A stretch of DNA of 37,083 bases from a virus, in IMG/VR virus record IMGVR_UViG_3300042923_001835, positions 1-37,083 of that record, one strand, 5' to 3'. Below are positions 6,400 to 14,478 of this stretch, piece after piece. The notes under the pieces are model-generated. The model was given only the letters and a program-made list of their open reading frames with translations, did not search any database and had not been told where the DNA came from. The position numbers were made by a program, and so were the translations under genes. Within the stretch, counting starts at the first letter, position 1. Every line of letters starts with the position of its first letter.

Positions 6400-6785
6400 A
6401 AAAGAGCAATCTAAAACTGCCAGTACCAAGCGAGAGTGTTGAACAAATATGCCTTTTTAGATGGGCAGCATATTCAGAAGCATCTCATCCAGAATTGAAA
6501 TTGATGTATCACATACCCAATGGTGGGAAGCGGAATATAACAACTGCAAAAAGGTTAAAAGCTGAAGGTGTAAAAGCAGGTGTGCCAGATATTCATTTAC
6601 CAGTACCACGGGGAGGGTATCACGGATTATATATTGAGCTTAAAAAGCAAAAGGGCAATACCACAACGGAGAATCAAGAATTTTGGTTGGCAGCATTGAA
6701 AGAGCAAGGATATTGTTCAGTAGTTTGCAAAGGCTGGGAAGCGGCAACAAAAGTGATATTAGAATATTTGGAGATGAAAAATTGA
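6396..6785 (+). CDS. VRR-NUC domain nuclease
   Basis: 129-residue PD-(D/E)XK nuclease of the VRR-NUC type. The core is HIPNGGKR, GVPDIHLP (Asp65) and YIELKKQKG (Glu81, Lys83), followed by the helix NQEFWLAALKEQGY. Single-domain phage VRR-NUC proteins are thought to cut branched or structured DNA. The ATGA overlap with rep suggests coupled synthesis and a joint role in resolving replication intermediates (inference). Confidence 0.92.
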   Translation: MKKSNLKLPVPSESVEQICLFRWAAYSEASHPELKLMYHIPNGGKRNITTAKRLKAEGVKAGVPDIHLPVPRGGYHGLYIELKKQKGNTTTENQEFWLAALKEQGYCSVVCKGWEAATKVILEYLEMKN

Positions 6786-6799
6786 GGGAGGTAATCTAA

Positions 6800-7186
6800 A
6801 TGCTTAATAAAGCACTAGAAAAGATAAACAATGAAATGAGCCAAAGCAACAAGGATCCTTATATTCAGACTGTAGGAAGATTCTTATTACAGCATATTAA
6901 TGCTAATCATGAAGATGCAGAGAAAATACTTACAGCAGATAAGTCCATAGCTAAAAGTCTTGATATTATGAGGCAAGAAGCACAGAAAAAACAAGTTAAC
7001 CGATGTGGCATGTTTACTCCTGAGGAAGGTTTTAACATTGTTTTGAAATATTTTGGCATAGATAAAACTGGTACAAGTCTAGAACAAATTAATCAAACAG
7101 CAGTAAAAGCACAGCCGATTATTACTAAAATTAAGCAGCAAGATATTAGTTTTGATGTGAATCTGGAGGAGCTGCTAAATGGATAA
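6800..7186 (+). CDS. PcfK-like / AcrIIA9-family protein
   Basis: 128 residues resembling PcfK, named from the conjugative plasmid pCF10: DKSIAKSLDIMRQEAQKK followed by FTPEEGFNIVLKYFGID and an acidic end NLEELLNG. PcfK-like proteins of Firmicutes phages include AcrIIA9, an inhibitor of type II-A Cas9, so an anti-CRISPR activity is possible but not shown. It overlaps the PcfJ gene by eight bases; this pairing is conserved in many phages and plasmids. Family assignment is from remembered pattern. Confidence 0.7.
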   Translation: MLNKALEKINNEMSQSNKDPYIQTVGRFLLQHINANHEDAEKILTADKSIAKSLDIMRQEAQKKQVNRCGMFTPEEGFNIVLKYFGIDKTGTSLEQINQTAVKAQPIITKIKQQDISFDVNLEELLNG

Positions 7187-8807
7187 GAAGGTTGAAGAAT
7201 ATCTTAAACATTTCAGTTCGGAATTTAGTAAAGAAATTATTGATTATGCTACAAATGCGATGCTATTAGAGAGTCGGTACATATTTGTTACAACAATCAA
7301 AAAACAGCAGTACGGTTACTGTACTCATTGTAATAGTGAATTTAAAACACACCTGCAAAAGCCTACTGAAAAACAAACAGCTGAAATGGAGCAATGTGGA
7401 TGCCATGCAGCGTATTATATGCAGTCTGAGTACGAAAAACAGAAACATGGCGAAAAGTCCGAATGCCCAGTATGCAAAAGTACATGTACAGTGAGATATT
7501 CAGGCCTTGGACACAGCAGACTTCTTGACAGTGCATACTTCGTATACTATGAGAAATCTGTATTGGATCCAAAGGTGATTGTTGCTAGAGGTATTTTAGC
7601 TTGGAGAGACTATACCACTGATTATAAAAATATCAAGACTAAATTGCACACAGATTACTATTACATTTTCGAGTATGAAAAAGGTGGCAAGATGGTCAAA
7701 TGGATTGACAGGTGGCAGACTCCATCCGGTTGGGGGTTCACTAAGACCGTATATTCCAGAATTCGAAATCAGGCTCCAAGCACTAATGCTGGATATTCAA
7801 GAGAAAGTATTAAGGAAGCAGTTAAGAATACACCCTTTGCATGGAGTGGATGGGAACGGCATGAGACTGATGACATGGTCACCTATTTTGATTTATGTGC
7901 TAGATATCCAGTTGTAGAATACCTCAACAAACTGGGGTATGGAAAGTTAATAAAAGACAAGCTTAATCAGGCTAACACATTCAACACAATAAACTGGCGA
8001 GGCAAAACACTTTTGAAAGTGTTCAGACTCACGGAAGAAGAGTATCAGGTAATTAAGCAGCAAAAGATCATCCCTAGCTTCTGGTTTCTGCATCTGATAA
8101 AGCAGTGCAAGGACAAAGAATTTGGGCTAGGAATTCAGGAGGTAAGTGAGTTATCTGAAATAACTTATGGGTTAGGGGAGCTTGATACCATAAATATGAT
8201 GACATCAAAAAGCTTCACATTCAAAGATGCATTTAAGTACATAACCAAGCAAATACGTAAAAGCAAGAACATTTACAGTAGTGCATCAAGGGTAGCGAGA
8301 GACTGGCTCGACTATAAACAGGAATGTATAAAACTGAACATGGATATCAGCGAAATGAAAGTGATTTATCCAAATGATTTGCATGCAGCACACCAAATGA
8401 CCTCAGCACAAATAAAATACGCAGAAGATAAGGCTTTGACCGAAAAAATCAAACAGAGATTGCCTGAAATGAAAAAATACTTATTTAAATATAACGACCT
8501 ATTCATTAGACCAGCAGAAAGCTCAAAAGAGTTAGTCGAAGAGGGTAAAGCCCTAAGTCATTGCGTGGGACGTTACAGTAAAGATTACGCAGAAGGTAAG
8601 ACAAATATTCTTCTAATAAGAAAAGAGTCTGAACCAGACAAGCCTTATTATACAATGGAAGTTAAAAATAATCAGATATTCCAAACAAGGGGCTTAAAAA
8701 ATTGCATTCCGGATAAAGAGGTTGCAGCATTTGTTAAAGCTTTTGAAGATACAAAACTGAAGAAAGCGAAGAGCAAGGATAAGACAAAAGTAGCCAAATC
8801 AGCTTAA
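7179..8807 (+). CDS. PcfJ-like protein
   Basis: 542 residues. The C-terminal third has the PcfJ signature: FIRPAESSKELVEEGKALSHC, GRYSKDYAEGKTNILLIRK, DKPYYTMEV and QTRGLKN (about residues 445-515). The N-terminal part has a zinc-ribbon-like arrangement of Cys (YCTHC, CGCH and CPVCKSTC, about 48-105). PcfJ was named in the pCF10 conjugation region and is common next to PcfK in phages; its biochemical function is unknown. A very basic C-terminal tail suggests nucleic-acid contact. Start ATG 7179 with GGAGGAG. Confidence 0.88.
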   Translation: MDKKVEEYLKHFSSEFSKEIIDYATNAMLLESRYIFVTTIKKQQYGYCTHCNSEFKTHLQKPTEKQTAEMEQCGCHAAYYMQSEYEKQKHGEKSECPVCKSTCTVRYSGLGHSRLLDSAYFVYYEKSVLDPKVIVARGILAWRDYTTDYKNIKTKLHTDYYYIFEYEKGGKMVKWIDRWQTPSGWGFTKTVYSRIRNQAPSTNAGYSRESIKEAVKNTPFAWSGWERHETDDMVTYFDLCARYPVVEYLNKLGYGKLIKDKLNQANTFNTINWRGKTLLKVFRLTEEEYQVIKQQKIIPSFWFLHLIKQCKDKEFGLGIQEVSELSEITYGLGELDTINMMTSKSFTFKDAFKYITKQIRKSKNIYSSASRVARDWLDYKQECIKLNMDISEMKVIYPNDLHAAHQMTSAQIKYAEDKALTEKIKQRLPEMKKYLFKYNDLFIRPAESSKELVEEGKALSHCVGRYSKDYAEGKTNILLIRKESEPDKPYYTMEVKNNQIFQTRGLKNCIPDKEVAAFVKAFEDTKLKKAKSKDKTKVAKSA

Positions 8808-8823
8808 TAAGAGGAGGAAACCC

Positions 8824-9879
8824 ATGGAAACTATATCAAAATATAATTCTTCAATGCCTATAGGCAGATCACCTGAGCTAATAGCAGCTGAGATTAACAA
8901 TATAAAGAATCAAACTAGAAAGATGATGCTTTATAACAGTATTGAAATAGGTCGCAGACTGATAGAAGCAAAGACACTGGTAGCTCATGGAGAGTGGGGA
9001 AAGTGGTTAGTAGAATCAGTTGATTACTCTCAGAGAACTGCAACTAACCTAATGAGGATATTTGAAGAATACGGAGCGGAGCAATTATCACTTTTAGGGG
9101 AAAATGCAAAATCGCAAGCGCTTGCCAATTTGAGCTACACACAAGCAATTTCACTGCTTGGACTGCCTGAAGAGGAGAGAGAAAAGTTCGTAGAAAACAA
9201 TGATTTGGATAGTATGTCCACTAGGGAGCTGCAACAAGCTATCAAAGAGAGGGATGAAGCCCTTAATAAGATAGAAAGTTTCAAGCAAATAGCTAATGAC
9301 AAGTCTGAGGAAGCTCTAAAGCACTTAGAAGAAAAGCAAAAGGTTGAAGCGGAAAATAGGATTAGTGAAAAAGTTCTCCTGGAGACACAAGCAGATGTGA
9401 AGAAACTGCAGGATGCACTTCAAAAAGAGCGTGAGCGCTCGGTTATTGAGATTAAAAGATTGAGTCAGTCTATAGAAGACATGAAAAGCAAAATTACAGA
9501 TGCTGAGGGTTCTGGGGATGACTCTGAGGTTGAACGATTAAATGTTTCACTTGGAGAGGCTGAAAAAGAACTAATAAGTGCAAATACAAAGATTATTGAA
9601 CTTGAAAAGCAACTTAATGAAAAACCAATTGAAGCTGCTGTAGCAACTATAGAAAGTATACCTGAGGAAGTGGAGCGGGAACTGGAGGACCTTAGAAGAA
9701 AAGCACAGATGGGTGGTGCAGCTGAAAAGTTCTCGATTTATTTTGATGAGTTGGTTAAAGATTTTCAGAAGCTTCTTGGAGTGCTATCAGAAATAGAGGG
9801 CACTGACCAAGAGACACATAGTAAATATAAGAATGTTATTAATACACTGATTATCAAGATGAGTGAGAAAATCAGCTAA
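8824..9879 (+). CDS. DUF3102 coiled-coil protein
   Basis: 351 residues. The N-terminal 140 residues match DUF3102 (NSIEIGRRLIEAKTLVAHGE, WGKWLVESVDYSQRTATNLM), a helical ParB/KorB-like domain common in Firmicutes phages and plasmids. A long coiled coil follows (about 135-290), then a helical end. Ribosome-binding site AGAGGAGG. DNA binding is plausible from the family; the target is unknown. Confidence 0.85.
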   Translation: METISKYNSSMPIGRSPELIAAEINNIKNQTRKMMLYNSIEIGRRLIEAKTLVAHGEWGKWLVESVDYSQRTATNLMRIFEEYGAEQLSLLGENAKSQALANLSYTQAISLLGLPEEEREKFVENNDLDSMSTRELQQAIKERDEALNKIESFKQIANDKSEEALKHLEEKQKVEAENRISEKVLLETQADVKKLQDALQKERERSVIEIKRLSQSIEDMKSKITDAEGSGDDSEVERLNVSLGEAEKELISANTKIIELEKQLNEKPIEAAVATIESIPEEVERELEDLRRKAQMGGAAEKFSIYFDELVKDFQKLLGVLSEIEGTDQETHSKYKNVINTLIIKMSEKIS

Positions 9880-9912
9880 TCAGAATTTAAAAAGTATAGG
9901 AGGGTGTAATAA

Positions 9913-10296
9913 ATGCAAGAGATTAAATACATTTCAAGAGAAAAGGTAATACTACTGTGTTTATTGATGGCTATAGTTGTACTCGTTGGGTTAATTTCAA
10001 TAGAGCAAGTAAAGATAGAAAAGCTCGAGGAAGAATTAGCAAGTATACCGCTAGAGGAAGCACCGAAGATCATATTTGGGAAATATACACTTATTCATTA
10101 TCCTAACGGTGGCTGGACTAATGCAATCTATATAACAGAATACTATAAAATTGGACAAGACCTATATTACAAAGAAAAAGGAAGTACAGTTTTTAAGCCG
10201 ATTTGGTTCCCAAGTGTTCTTCCAGTAGATGGATGGGTAGCAGAAGCACAGCTTGATGACTATGGGTATTGGATACCAGAACTAAATTTTGAGTAG
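9913..10296 (+). CDS. Membrane-anchored hypothetical protein
   Basis: 127 residues: one transmembrane helix (about 13-32, VILLCLLMAIVVLVGLIS), a short heptad stretch (VKIEKLEEEL) and an extracytoplasmic-looking domain rich in aromatic residues (YPNGGWTNAIYITEYYKIG, later VDGWVAEAQLDDYGYW). Ribosome-binding site AGGAGGG. No family recognised. Confidence 0.65.
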   Translation: MQEIKYISREKVILLCLLMAIVVLVGLISIEQVKIEKLEEELASIPLEEAPKIIFGKYTLIHYPNGGWTNAIYITEYYKIGQDLYYKEKGSTVFKPIWFPSVLPVDGWVAEAQLDDYGYWIPELNFE

Positions 10297-10403
10297 GGAT
10301 AGGCAAATGAATAAAAGCAAACCGGAGTATCAGTATTTCTTAAAAACAATTTGAAATGGCCAGAGAAAATACAAGATCAAATATAAGTATGGGAGGTATT
10401 AAT

Positions 10404-10583
10404 ATGAGTCCTACAGTGAAAACGCTAGTTGGGCAGGCAGTGGTACAGTATTTGGATGGTGATATAGAGAAGTTTAACAAGTGGCTAAAACAAGCGTTGG
10501 AGATACATCAGAGGCAGACTAGGTTGCATGCAACGATAAGAGAGATCCTTGAGGCAAAAGGTGTGCATTATGAAGCAAATTAA
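10404..10583 (+). CDS. Small hypothetical protein (59 aa)
   Basis: ATG 10404 is preceded by GGGAGGT; the in-frame ATG at 10356 has no ribosome-binding site. 59 residues, helical (VGQAVVQYLDGDIEKFNKWL). It overlaps the next Cys-rich gene. A 15-codon ORF at 10308-10355 just upstream is too short to support. Confidence 0.6.
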   Translation: MSPTVKTLVGQAVVQYLDGDIEKFNKWLKQALEIHQRQTRLHATIREILEAKGVHYEAN

Positions 10584-10707
10584 GTGTGATAGAAAATGCC
10601 AAAGCAATAAGGATGGTTTCTGTATAGGGATGCCGTGTTATCTTGGGAAAGAAGTTGAGGACGATAAGACACGGGAAAAAATTATAACTGAGTCAAAAAT
10701 CAAGTGA
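10570..10707 (+). CDS. Small Cys-rich protein (45 aa)
   Basis: 45 residues starting MKQIKCDRKCQSNKDGFCIG with a fourth Cys in MPCYLG, a probable metal or disulfide site. ATG 10570 overlaps the preceding gene by 14 bases and lacks a strong separate ribosome-binding site, so translation by coupling is likely. No family recognised. Confidence 0.55.
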   Translation: MKQIKCDRKCQSNKDGFCIGMPCYLGKEVEDDKTREKIITESKIK

Positions 10708-10734
10708 TAGTCAAGGTATTAAGGAGGGCTAACG

Positions 10735-10965
10735 GTGGGTTGTGGTTGCTACGGATATGACGACTTATATAGAAATTACATTAGGATAGAAAGAATGTGC
10801 AATAGACTAGTTTGGAATGACATTAAAGGGTATCTCCTACAGATACTACCTAAATGCAAAGACGTATCTGTAAAGCTAAAGATTAAATCATCATACATAA
10901 AGCTTATTAGTAGAATGGATAGGCTGTTGCTGGTAGGTCATAGATGGCGCGGTGATGTTACATAG
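10735..10965 (+). CDS. Hypothetical protein (76 aa)
   Basis: GTG 10735 follows AAGGAGGG. The N-terminus is Cys-Gly rich (MGCGCYGY), the rest helical and basic. No family recognised; possibly a small DNA-binding phage protein by charge only. Confidence 0.55.
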   Translation: MGCGCYGYDDLYRNYIRIERMCNRLVWNDIKGYLLQILPKCKDVSVKLKIKSSYIKLISRMDRLLLVGHRWRGDVT

Positions 10966-11003
10966 CTTGACTAAAATGTGAATTAAGAAAGCGAGGAATA
11001 AAA

Positions 11004-11411
11004 ATGGAAAATAGTATTATTGGCAAATGGTCATATAACAAAAATGAAGATGGATACTGGAGTAATGAGACGTTTGACTCAAAGGAAGAGGCTATAAAAT
11101 ATGGCGCTGAATTTGCATTAGAAGAAGAAATAGAAACATATTATGTAGGTCAATTCTACCCTGTGTCTTTAAATGTTCATATCGGCGTTGATGACATTAT
11201 AGAACGCACAGCAGAATCACTTGACGATGATTTTGGCAGTGAGTTTGAACATGGTGACCAGTGGCAAGGAAAATTACCGGATGAAAAAATTGAGGAACTG
11301 GAAAAAATGCTAGAGGAAACATTTATGGCATGGGCAGATAAAAACGATCTTCATCCGACATCTTGTACTGTAATAGAAATAAGTCGACACAAAGTTGAAA
11401 AAGTCGCATAG
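11004..11411 (+). CDS. Acidic hypothetical phage protein (135 aa)
   Basis: Strongly acidic 135-residue protein. It begins with a beta-rich part (WSYNKNEDGYWSNETFDSKE) followed by long acidic helices (DEKIEELEKMLEETFMAWAD). Phages often carry such proteins of unknown role; DNA mimicry is a possibility suggested by charge only. Weak ribosome-binding site (GCGAGGA). Confidence 0.65.
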   Translation: MENSIIGKWSYNKNEDGYWSNETFDSKEEAIKYGAEFALEEEIETYYVGQFYPVSLNVHIGVDDIIERTAESLDDDFGSEFEHGDQWQGKLPDEKIEELEKMLEETFMAWADKNDLHPTSCTVIEISRHKVEKVA

Positions 11412-11429
11412 CAACAAGGAGGGAATGCA

Positions 11430-11741
11430 GTGAAACAGCATTTAGCATTTGAAGATTTAGAAAAGTTCAGTAGGAAAGAGCAGATAGATATAGCAACTTT
11501 GTTTGGACAATATGGCAACTGCTGCAATACTGGCGGCGAATCGATTAATATTGGTTTGCTTCGAGGGAAAATAACTATAGGCGCGATGATAGATGTGCTA
11601 ACAAAGCAGAAAGATTATATTGAAATATCTGGACCGTATGATGAAGGATTTTTTCCATGGGCAGTGACTACACCATCCCGCGAGTATGTCGGCAATGAGC
11701 TTTGCGATACACTATGGGATGCTGTTTTGGATTTACGTTAA
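11430..11741 (+). CDS. Hypothetical protein (103 aa)
   Basis: GTG 11430 follows AAGGAGGG. 103 residues with conserved-looking aromatic and Gly positions (ATLFGQYGNCCNTGGESINI, ISGPYDEGFFPWAV). Start and end are well defined, but no family is recognised. Confidence 0.6.
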   Translation: MKQHLAFEDLEKFSRKEQIDIATLFGQYGNCCNTGGESINIGLLRGKITIGAMIDVLTKQKDYIEISGPYDEGFFPWAVTTPSREYVGNELCDTLWDAVLDLR

Positions 11742-11784
11742 GACGCATTTCAAGAAAAATACGTAACAGTGAGGAGGTGTGACA

Positions 11785-12297
11785 TTGAAAGTACAAGGCA
11801 ATATACTTTATAGATTCTATTATGAAAACTCTGTTGTATATTTGGGCAGAACTAAACAGCCATTGCAAGACAGGATACGAGGTCATTTGTTTAAAAAGCC
11901 TATGCACAGAGCAATTGATATTAACCTTGTTACGAAGATTGAGTACGCGACTTTTCCCACCGAAGCAGATATGAACATATATGAAATTTACTTAATCAAT
12001 AAGCTAAAGCCTATGTTGAATGTTGATGATAAGACTAGCGACGAAGTGACAGTAACGCTTCCGGAGGTAGAATTTAAAACATTTGAATGTCACTTGTGGG
12101 AGAAGTGGAAACAAGAAATTAATGCTAAAAATGATGAGTTTTCTTTGAAGAAGGATAGATATTATTCCATTCATCAGGAGTTTCGTATTGTTAGAGATAA
12201 ATATAAAATGGGACAGATTACAAAAGACGAGTGCTATGAACAATTAGACAAACTCAAAGAAGATGAAAACTCATTAAGAAAGTATCTATATGGTTAA
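11785..12297 (+). CDS. GIY-YIG nuclease family protein
   Basis: 170 residues. The N-terminal 85 residues have the GIY-YIG fold pattern: ILYRFYYENSVVYLGRTKQP, RIRGHL (the family Arg), and IYEIYLINKLKPMLN (catalytic Glu). The C-terminal half is helical and charged. Start TTG 11785 is preferred because GAGGAGGTG lies just upstream; the in-frame GTG at 11779 overlaps that site. A free-standing homing or structure-specific nuclease is likely. Confidence 0.85.
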   Translation: MKVQGNILYRFYYENSVVYLGRTKQPLQDRIRGHLFKKPMHRAIDINLVTKIEYATFPTEADMNIYEIYLINKLKPMLNVDDKTSDEVTVTLPEVEFKTFECHLWEKWKQEINAKNDEFSLKKDRYYSIHQEFRIVRDKYKMGQITKDECYEQLDKLKEDENSLRKYLYG

Positions 12298-12334
12298 GTT
12301 GAATTTCAAGAATGATATGAAGGGAAGTGCCATC

Positions 12335-12394
12335 ATGAGAAAAATAAAATTCTGGCTAAAATGTATCAATATATTCTGGAAGGACCGTGACTAA
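12335..12394 (+). CDS. Tiny basic peptide (19 aa), tentative
   Basis: ATG 12335 follows GAAGGGAAG; 19 residues (MRKIKFWLKCINIFWKDRD), amphipathic and basic. It lies in the 204-base stretch 12298-12501, where a second tiny frame (GTG 12387, 23 codons) is also possible. Neither can be firmly supported. Confidence 0.25.
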   Translation: MRKIKFWLKCINIFWKDRD

Positions 12395-12501
12395 AAATCT
12401 TGTCGAGCTAAATGGAGAAGGCTTTCAAGAGAGTTTCAAAAGGCAAGCGATAGTTTAGGGTTATAACATGCATCCATTAAGTATGTTAAGGGGGATTACT
12501 G

Positions 12502-12684
12502 ATGATAGATGAAAATCTTCGGAAGCGGATGGGCCTAGCTTATATATCAAGTGATGCAGACCTAGCATTGGAACTAAGTCAAGAGCTAGATAAGCAAGTG
12601 GTCGAGGAGCAATTGAGTCGGATAAAGGAACAAGGAAGAAATAAACTGGGTTCATGTAAAAGTGAAGTGCAGGGGTTAAAGTGA
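12502..12684 (+). CDS. Small hypothetical protein (60 aa)
   Basis: ATG 12502 behind AAGGGGG. 60 residues, helical and charged (SSDADLALELSQELDKQVVE). Overlaps the next frame at a GTGA junction. No family recognised. Confidence 0.5.
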   Translation: MIDENLRKRMGLAYISSDADLALELSQELDKQVVEEQLSRIKEQGRNKLGSCKSEVQGLK

Positions 12685-12863
12685 AAAACCAAAGCATAGT
12701 AGTTATTCCAGTCATAAATCATTCAGTGAGAAATTCGTGTGTCAAGCCATATACAGGGCATCCAAAAGGGTGCCCAAACTTCAATAAGAATATTGCGAAG
12801 GAGGAATTATGGATAATTTCGATTGTTCCTATCATAACTCGGAAAACGTACAAGCTTTTTTAA
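12681..12863 (+). pseudogene. Truncated Cys-rich protein (CxxPY..GHPKGCPNF type)
   Basis: From GTG 12681 the reading frame encodes VINHSVRNSCVKPYTGHPKG followed by CPNF. This resembles the N-terminus of longer Cys-rich metal-binding phage/clostridial proteins, which I remember continuing with a CPP motif. Here the frame instead turns into IAKEELWIISIVPIITRK and stops at residue 60, and it overlaps the next real gene by 55 bases. A deletion that fused the start of one gene to the start of the next would explain this. It may still be expressed as a short protein. Confidence 0.45.
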
Positions 12864-12985
12864 AGCATAGTGAAGGAGTTGAGTCATGCAAGCAAGTCTG
12901 TCCTGTTAACAAAGGCAAGATATGTTACCGCTGGGCAATCTGTTTCATGGCAAAGAATAGAGGAAATCAGAGCAAGGAGGGTTAA
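12809..12985 (+). CDS. Small Cys-rich protein (58 aa)
   Basis: ATG 12809 has an ideal AAGGAGG site six bases upstream. 58 residues with Cys at DCSYH, SCKQVC, KICYRW and ICF, consistent with a metal site. It stops two bases before the J-domain gene, and the ribosome-binding site of that gene lies inside its last codons. No family recognised. Confidence 0.6.
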   Translation: MDNFDCSYHNSENVQAFLKHSEGVESCKQVCPVNKGKICYRWAICFMAKNRGNQSKEG

Positions 12986-12986
12986 C

Positions 12987-13490
12987 GTGGCAAAGCAATA
13001 TGCAGAAGCGGCTTTCTATGAATCAAAGTTAAAAAAGGTAATGGAACGCTTCAACATCAAAGAATTCAATTATGATTGGAGTAGGCATGGAGCTTGGGTT
13101 GAGTTTAGATACAAAGGTGAACTTTACAGATTTGACCATGGTGTCGAGAAAGCAAAGTCAAGAGGTGTAAATCTAACTTATGGCTCAGATGCATTTGCTC
13201 AAATCGTGTTAGCTCTGGAGGACCTTGCTAGGATGGTGGAGCGAGGAATATATGATCTGCAGACATGGGTAAGTGGAATGAAGTATTTACCGCCTGTTTT
13301 AGAAGTTCCAAGTTTCTTTAGATTACTAGGTTTCGAACAAATACCATCATCTGAAGAAGATATAAAAACTAGGTACCGCACGCTAGCGAAGCAGATGCAC
13401 CCTGATGGTGGTGGGGAAAATGATGACTTCATAAATCTTGCAAAAGCTTCAGAGGATGCAATTAAATATCTAAAAACGACAGGAAAATAA
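12987..13490 (+). CDS. J-domain (DnaJ-like) phage protein
   Basis: 167 residues from GTG 12987, chosen because AAGGAGG precedes it; longer in-frame starts overlap the Cys-rich gene. The C-terminal 60 residues form a J-domain with the HPD motif at 138-140 (KTRYRTLAKQMHPDGGGEND). The J-domain stimulates Hsp70 ATPase activity, so this protein probably recruits host DnaK to a phage target. The N-terminal 100 residues are of unknown fold. Probably middle-to-late expressed, next to the late regulator. Confidence 0.85.
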   Translation: MAKQYAEAAFYESKLKKVMERFNIKEFNYDWSRHGAWVEFRYKGELYRFDHGVEKAKSRGVNLTYGSDAFAQIVLALEDLARMVERGIYDLQTWVSGMKYLPPVLEVPSFFRLLGFEQIPSSEEDIKTRYRTLAKQMHPDGGGENDDFINLAKASEDAIKYLKTTGK

Positions 13491-13524
13491 ATTAGTCGCA
13501 ATAGTGATGGAAAGGTGGGACTGT

Positions 13525-14094
13525 ATGACCAAGAATAAAGTACCAGAGTCAGAACGGAAGTTAATAGATATAGCAAAGATAGCAGCAAGTGAAGTCTTAA
13601 AAGAATATGCTAAAGAACAGAACCGGAAGGACCGTAATTATTGGTTTGGTAGAACTAAGCTGCTTCTTGAAAACTATGATGACTTAAAGAATCATATAGC
13701 AAAGGCTAAGGATTGTGCAATGGATGTAATAAATTCTACAGATGATGTTGACCTACAAGGTGCAGATCCTTACTTTGATAATGAATACGATATTGACATG
13801 CTTGCATCAGCACCTGATATATTCATCAGCTCGATAAAGAGAAACAGAGTTGCAACAATTGTAATCATGTCGCATATAGATACCAACTTGAAGCTGTTAT
13901 CGCTTAAGTCCTCTAAGGATGGCGGCTATGATAAGTATAGACTAATGAAACAGATATACTTCCATGGTGAAGAGTTCCCGATAGTCGCTGATCAGTTCCA
14001 TATTAGCGAGGCAACTGCAAGAAGGTGGGCAAATGATATGATAAGGCAATTAAGTGTCCTAATGTTTGGTATGTCTGGGATACAGCTTCGTTAG
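13525..14094 (+). CDS. ArpU/RinA-like late gene regulator
   Basis: 189 residues from ATG 13525 (GAAAGGTGG upstream). The C-terminal part has a sigma region 4-like helix-turn-helix (IVADQFHISEATARRWANDM). A protein of this type just before the HNH-terminase genes is the hallmark of ArpU/RinA late activators in Gram-positive phages. The family is divergent and this assignment rests on position plus HTH. The strong promoter and terminator immediately downstream (14126-14219) are its likely target. Confidence 0.68.
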   Translation: MTKNKVPESERKLIDIAKIAASEVLKEYAKEQNRKDRNYWFGRTKLLLENYDDLKNHIAKAKDCAMDVINSTDDVDLQGADPYFDNEYDIDMLASAPDIFISSIKRNRVATIVIMSHIDTNLKLLSLKSSKDGGYDKYRLMKQIYFHGEEFPIVADQFHISEATARRWANDMIRQLSVLMFGMSGIQLR

Positions 14095-14125
14095 GTGCTT
14101 GACAATATATTGCGAAAAAGATGAT

Positions 14126-14154
14126 TTTACACCGATTTTATAGCATAGTATAAT
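14126..14154 (+). promoter_or_regulatory. Late promoter (pR'-like)
   Basis: TTTACA (14126-14131), 17-base spacer, TATAAT (14149-14154), predicting transcription from about 14161. A TTGACA further upstream (14099-14104) has no good -10 at the right distance but could be an activator-proximal element. It lies just after the late regulator gene and before the whole packaging and structural operon. Confidence 0.75.
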
Positions 14155-14191
14155 GATAGTATTGAAAGCTGTATAGATAACAAACAGGAGA

Positions 14192-14219
14192 AAGCTCGTC
14201 TTAATTGACGGGCTTTTTA
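14192..14219 (+). terminator. Leader terminator (tR'-like)
   Basis: Stem AAGCTCGTC (14192-14200) / GACGGGCTT (14207-14215), one G-U pair, loop TTAATT, followed by TTTTAT. It begins about 30 bases and ends about 55 bases after the predicted late transcription start, so by default it would release a short RNA of about 60 nt and reduce late transcription. Confidence 0.8.
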
Positions 14220-14244
14220 TATTGTAAAGGAGAGTGTGGTAATC

Positions 14245-14457
14245 ATGAGGGAACTAAAGGTTAAGGTACAGTTGAATGATGAAGATAAGATAGTATTCAT
14301 GCAACCGGTATGTAGAGCAACAGGTAAGACAGTAGATATTGTAGTGATGACAGCAAGGTTACTCACTCAAGAGGATATAGACAGAGAGATTAAAGAACTT
14401 ATGGAAGAGGGTCGAACCTATCGGAAGGTAGGTAGAAGGATAAGAGAGTTGAGGTAA
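14245..14457 (+). CDS. Small hypothetical late protein (70 aa)
   Basis: ATG 14245 is preferred over the in-frame GTG 14236 because AAGGAGAG lies about ten bases upstream of the ATG. 70 residues, beta-rich start (ELKVKVQLNDEDKIVFMQPV) and basic helical end (RTYRKVGRRIREL). First gene after the late leader. No family recognised. Confidence 0.6.
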   Translation: MRELKVKVQLNDEDKIVFMQPVCRATGKTVDIVVMTARLLTQEDIDREIKELMEEGRTYRKVGRRIRELR

Positions 14458-14478
14458 TAGTATGGCAATGCGAGAAGC

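Noticed and set aside
10308-10355. 15-codon ORF before the 59-aa gene
   Set aside because: Too short and without recognisable sequence; may be a leader peptide but cannot be supported.
12387-12458. 23-codon ORF starting at GTG 12387
   Set aside because: Very short, no conserved pattern and only a moderate ribosome-binding site; not enough to call a gene.
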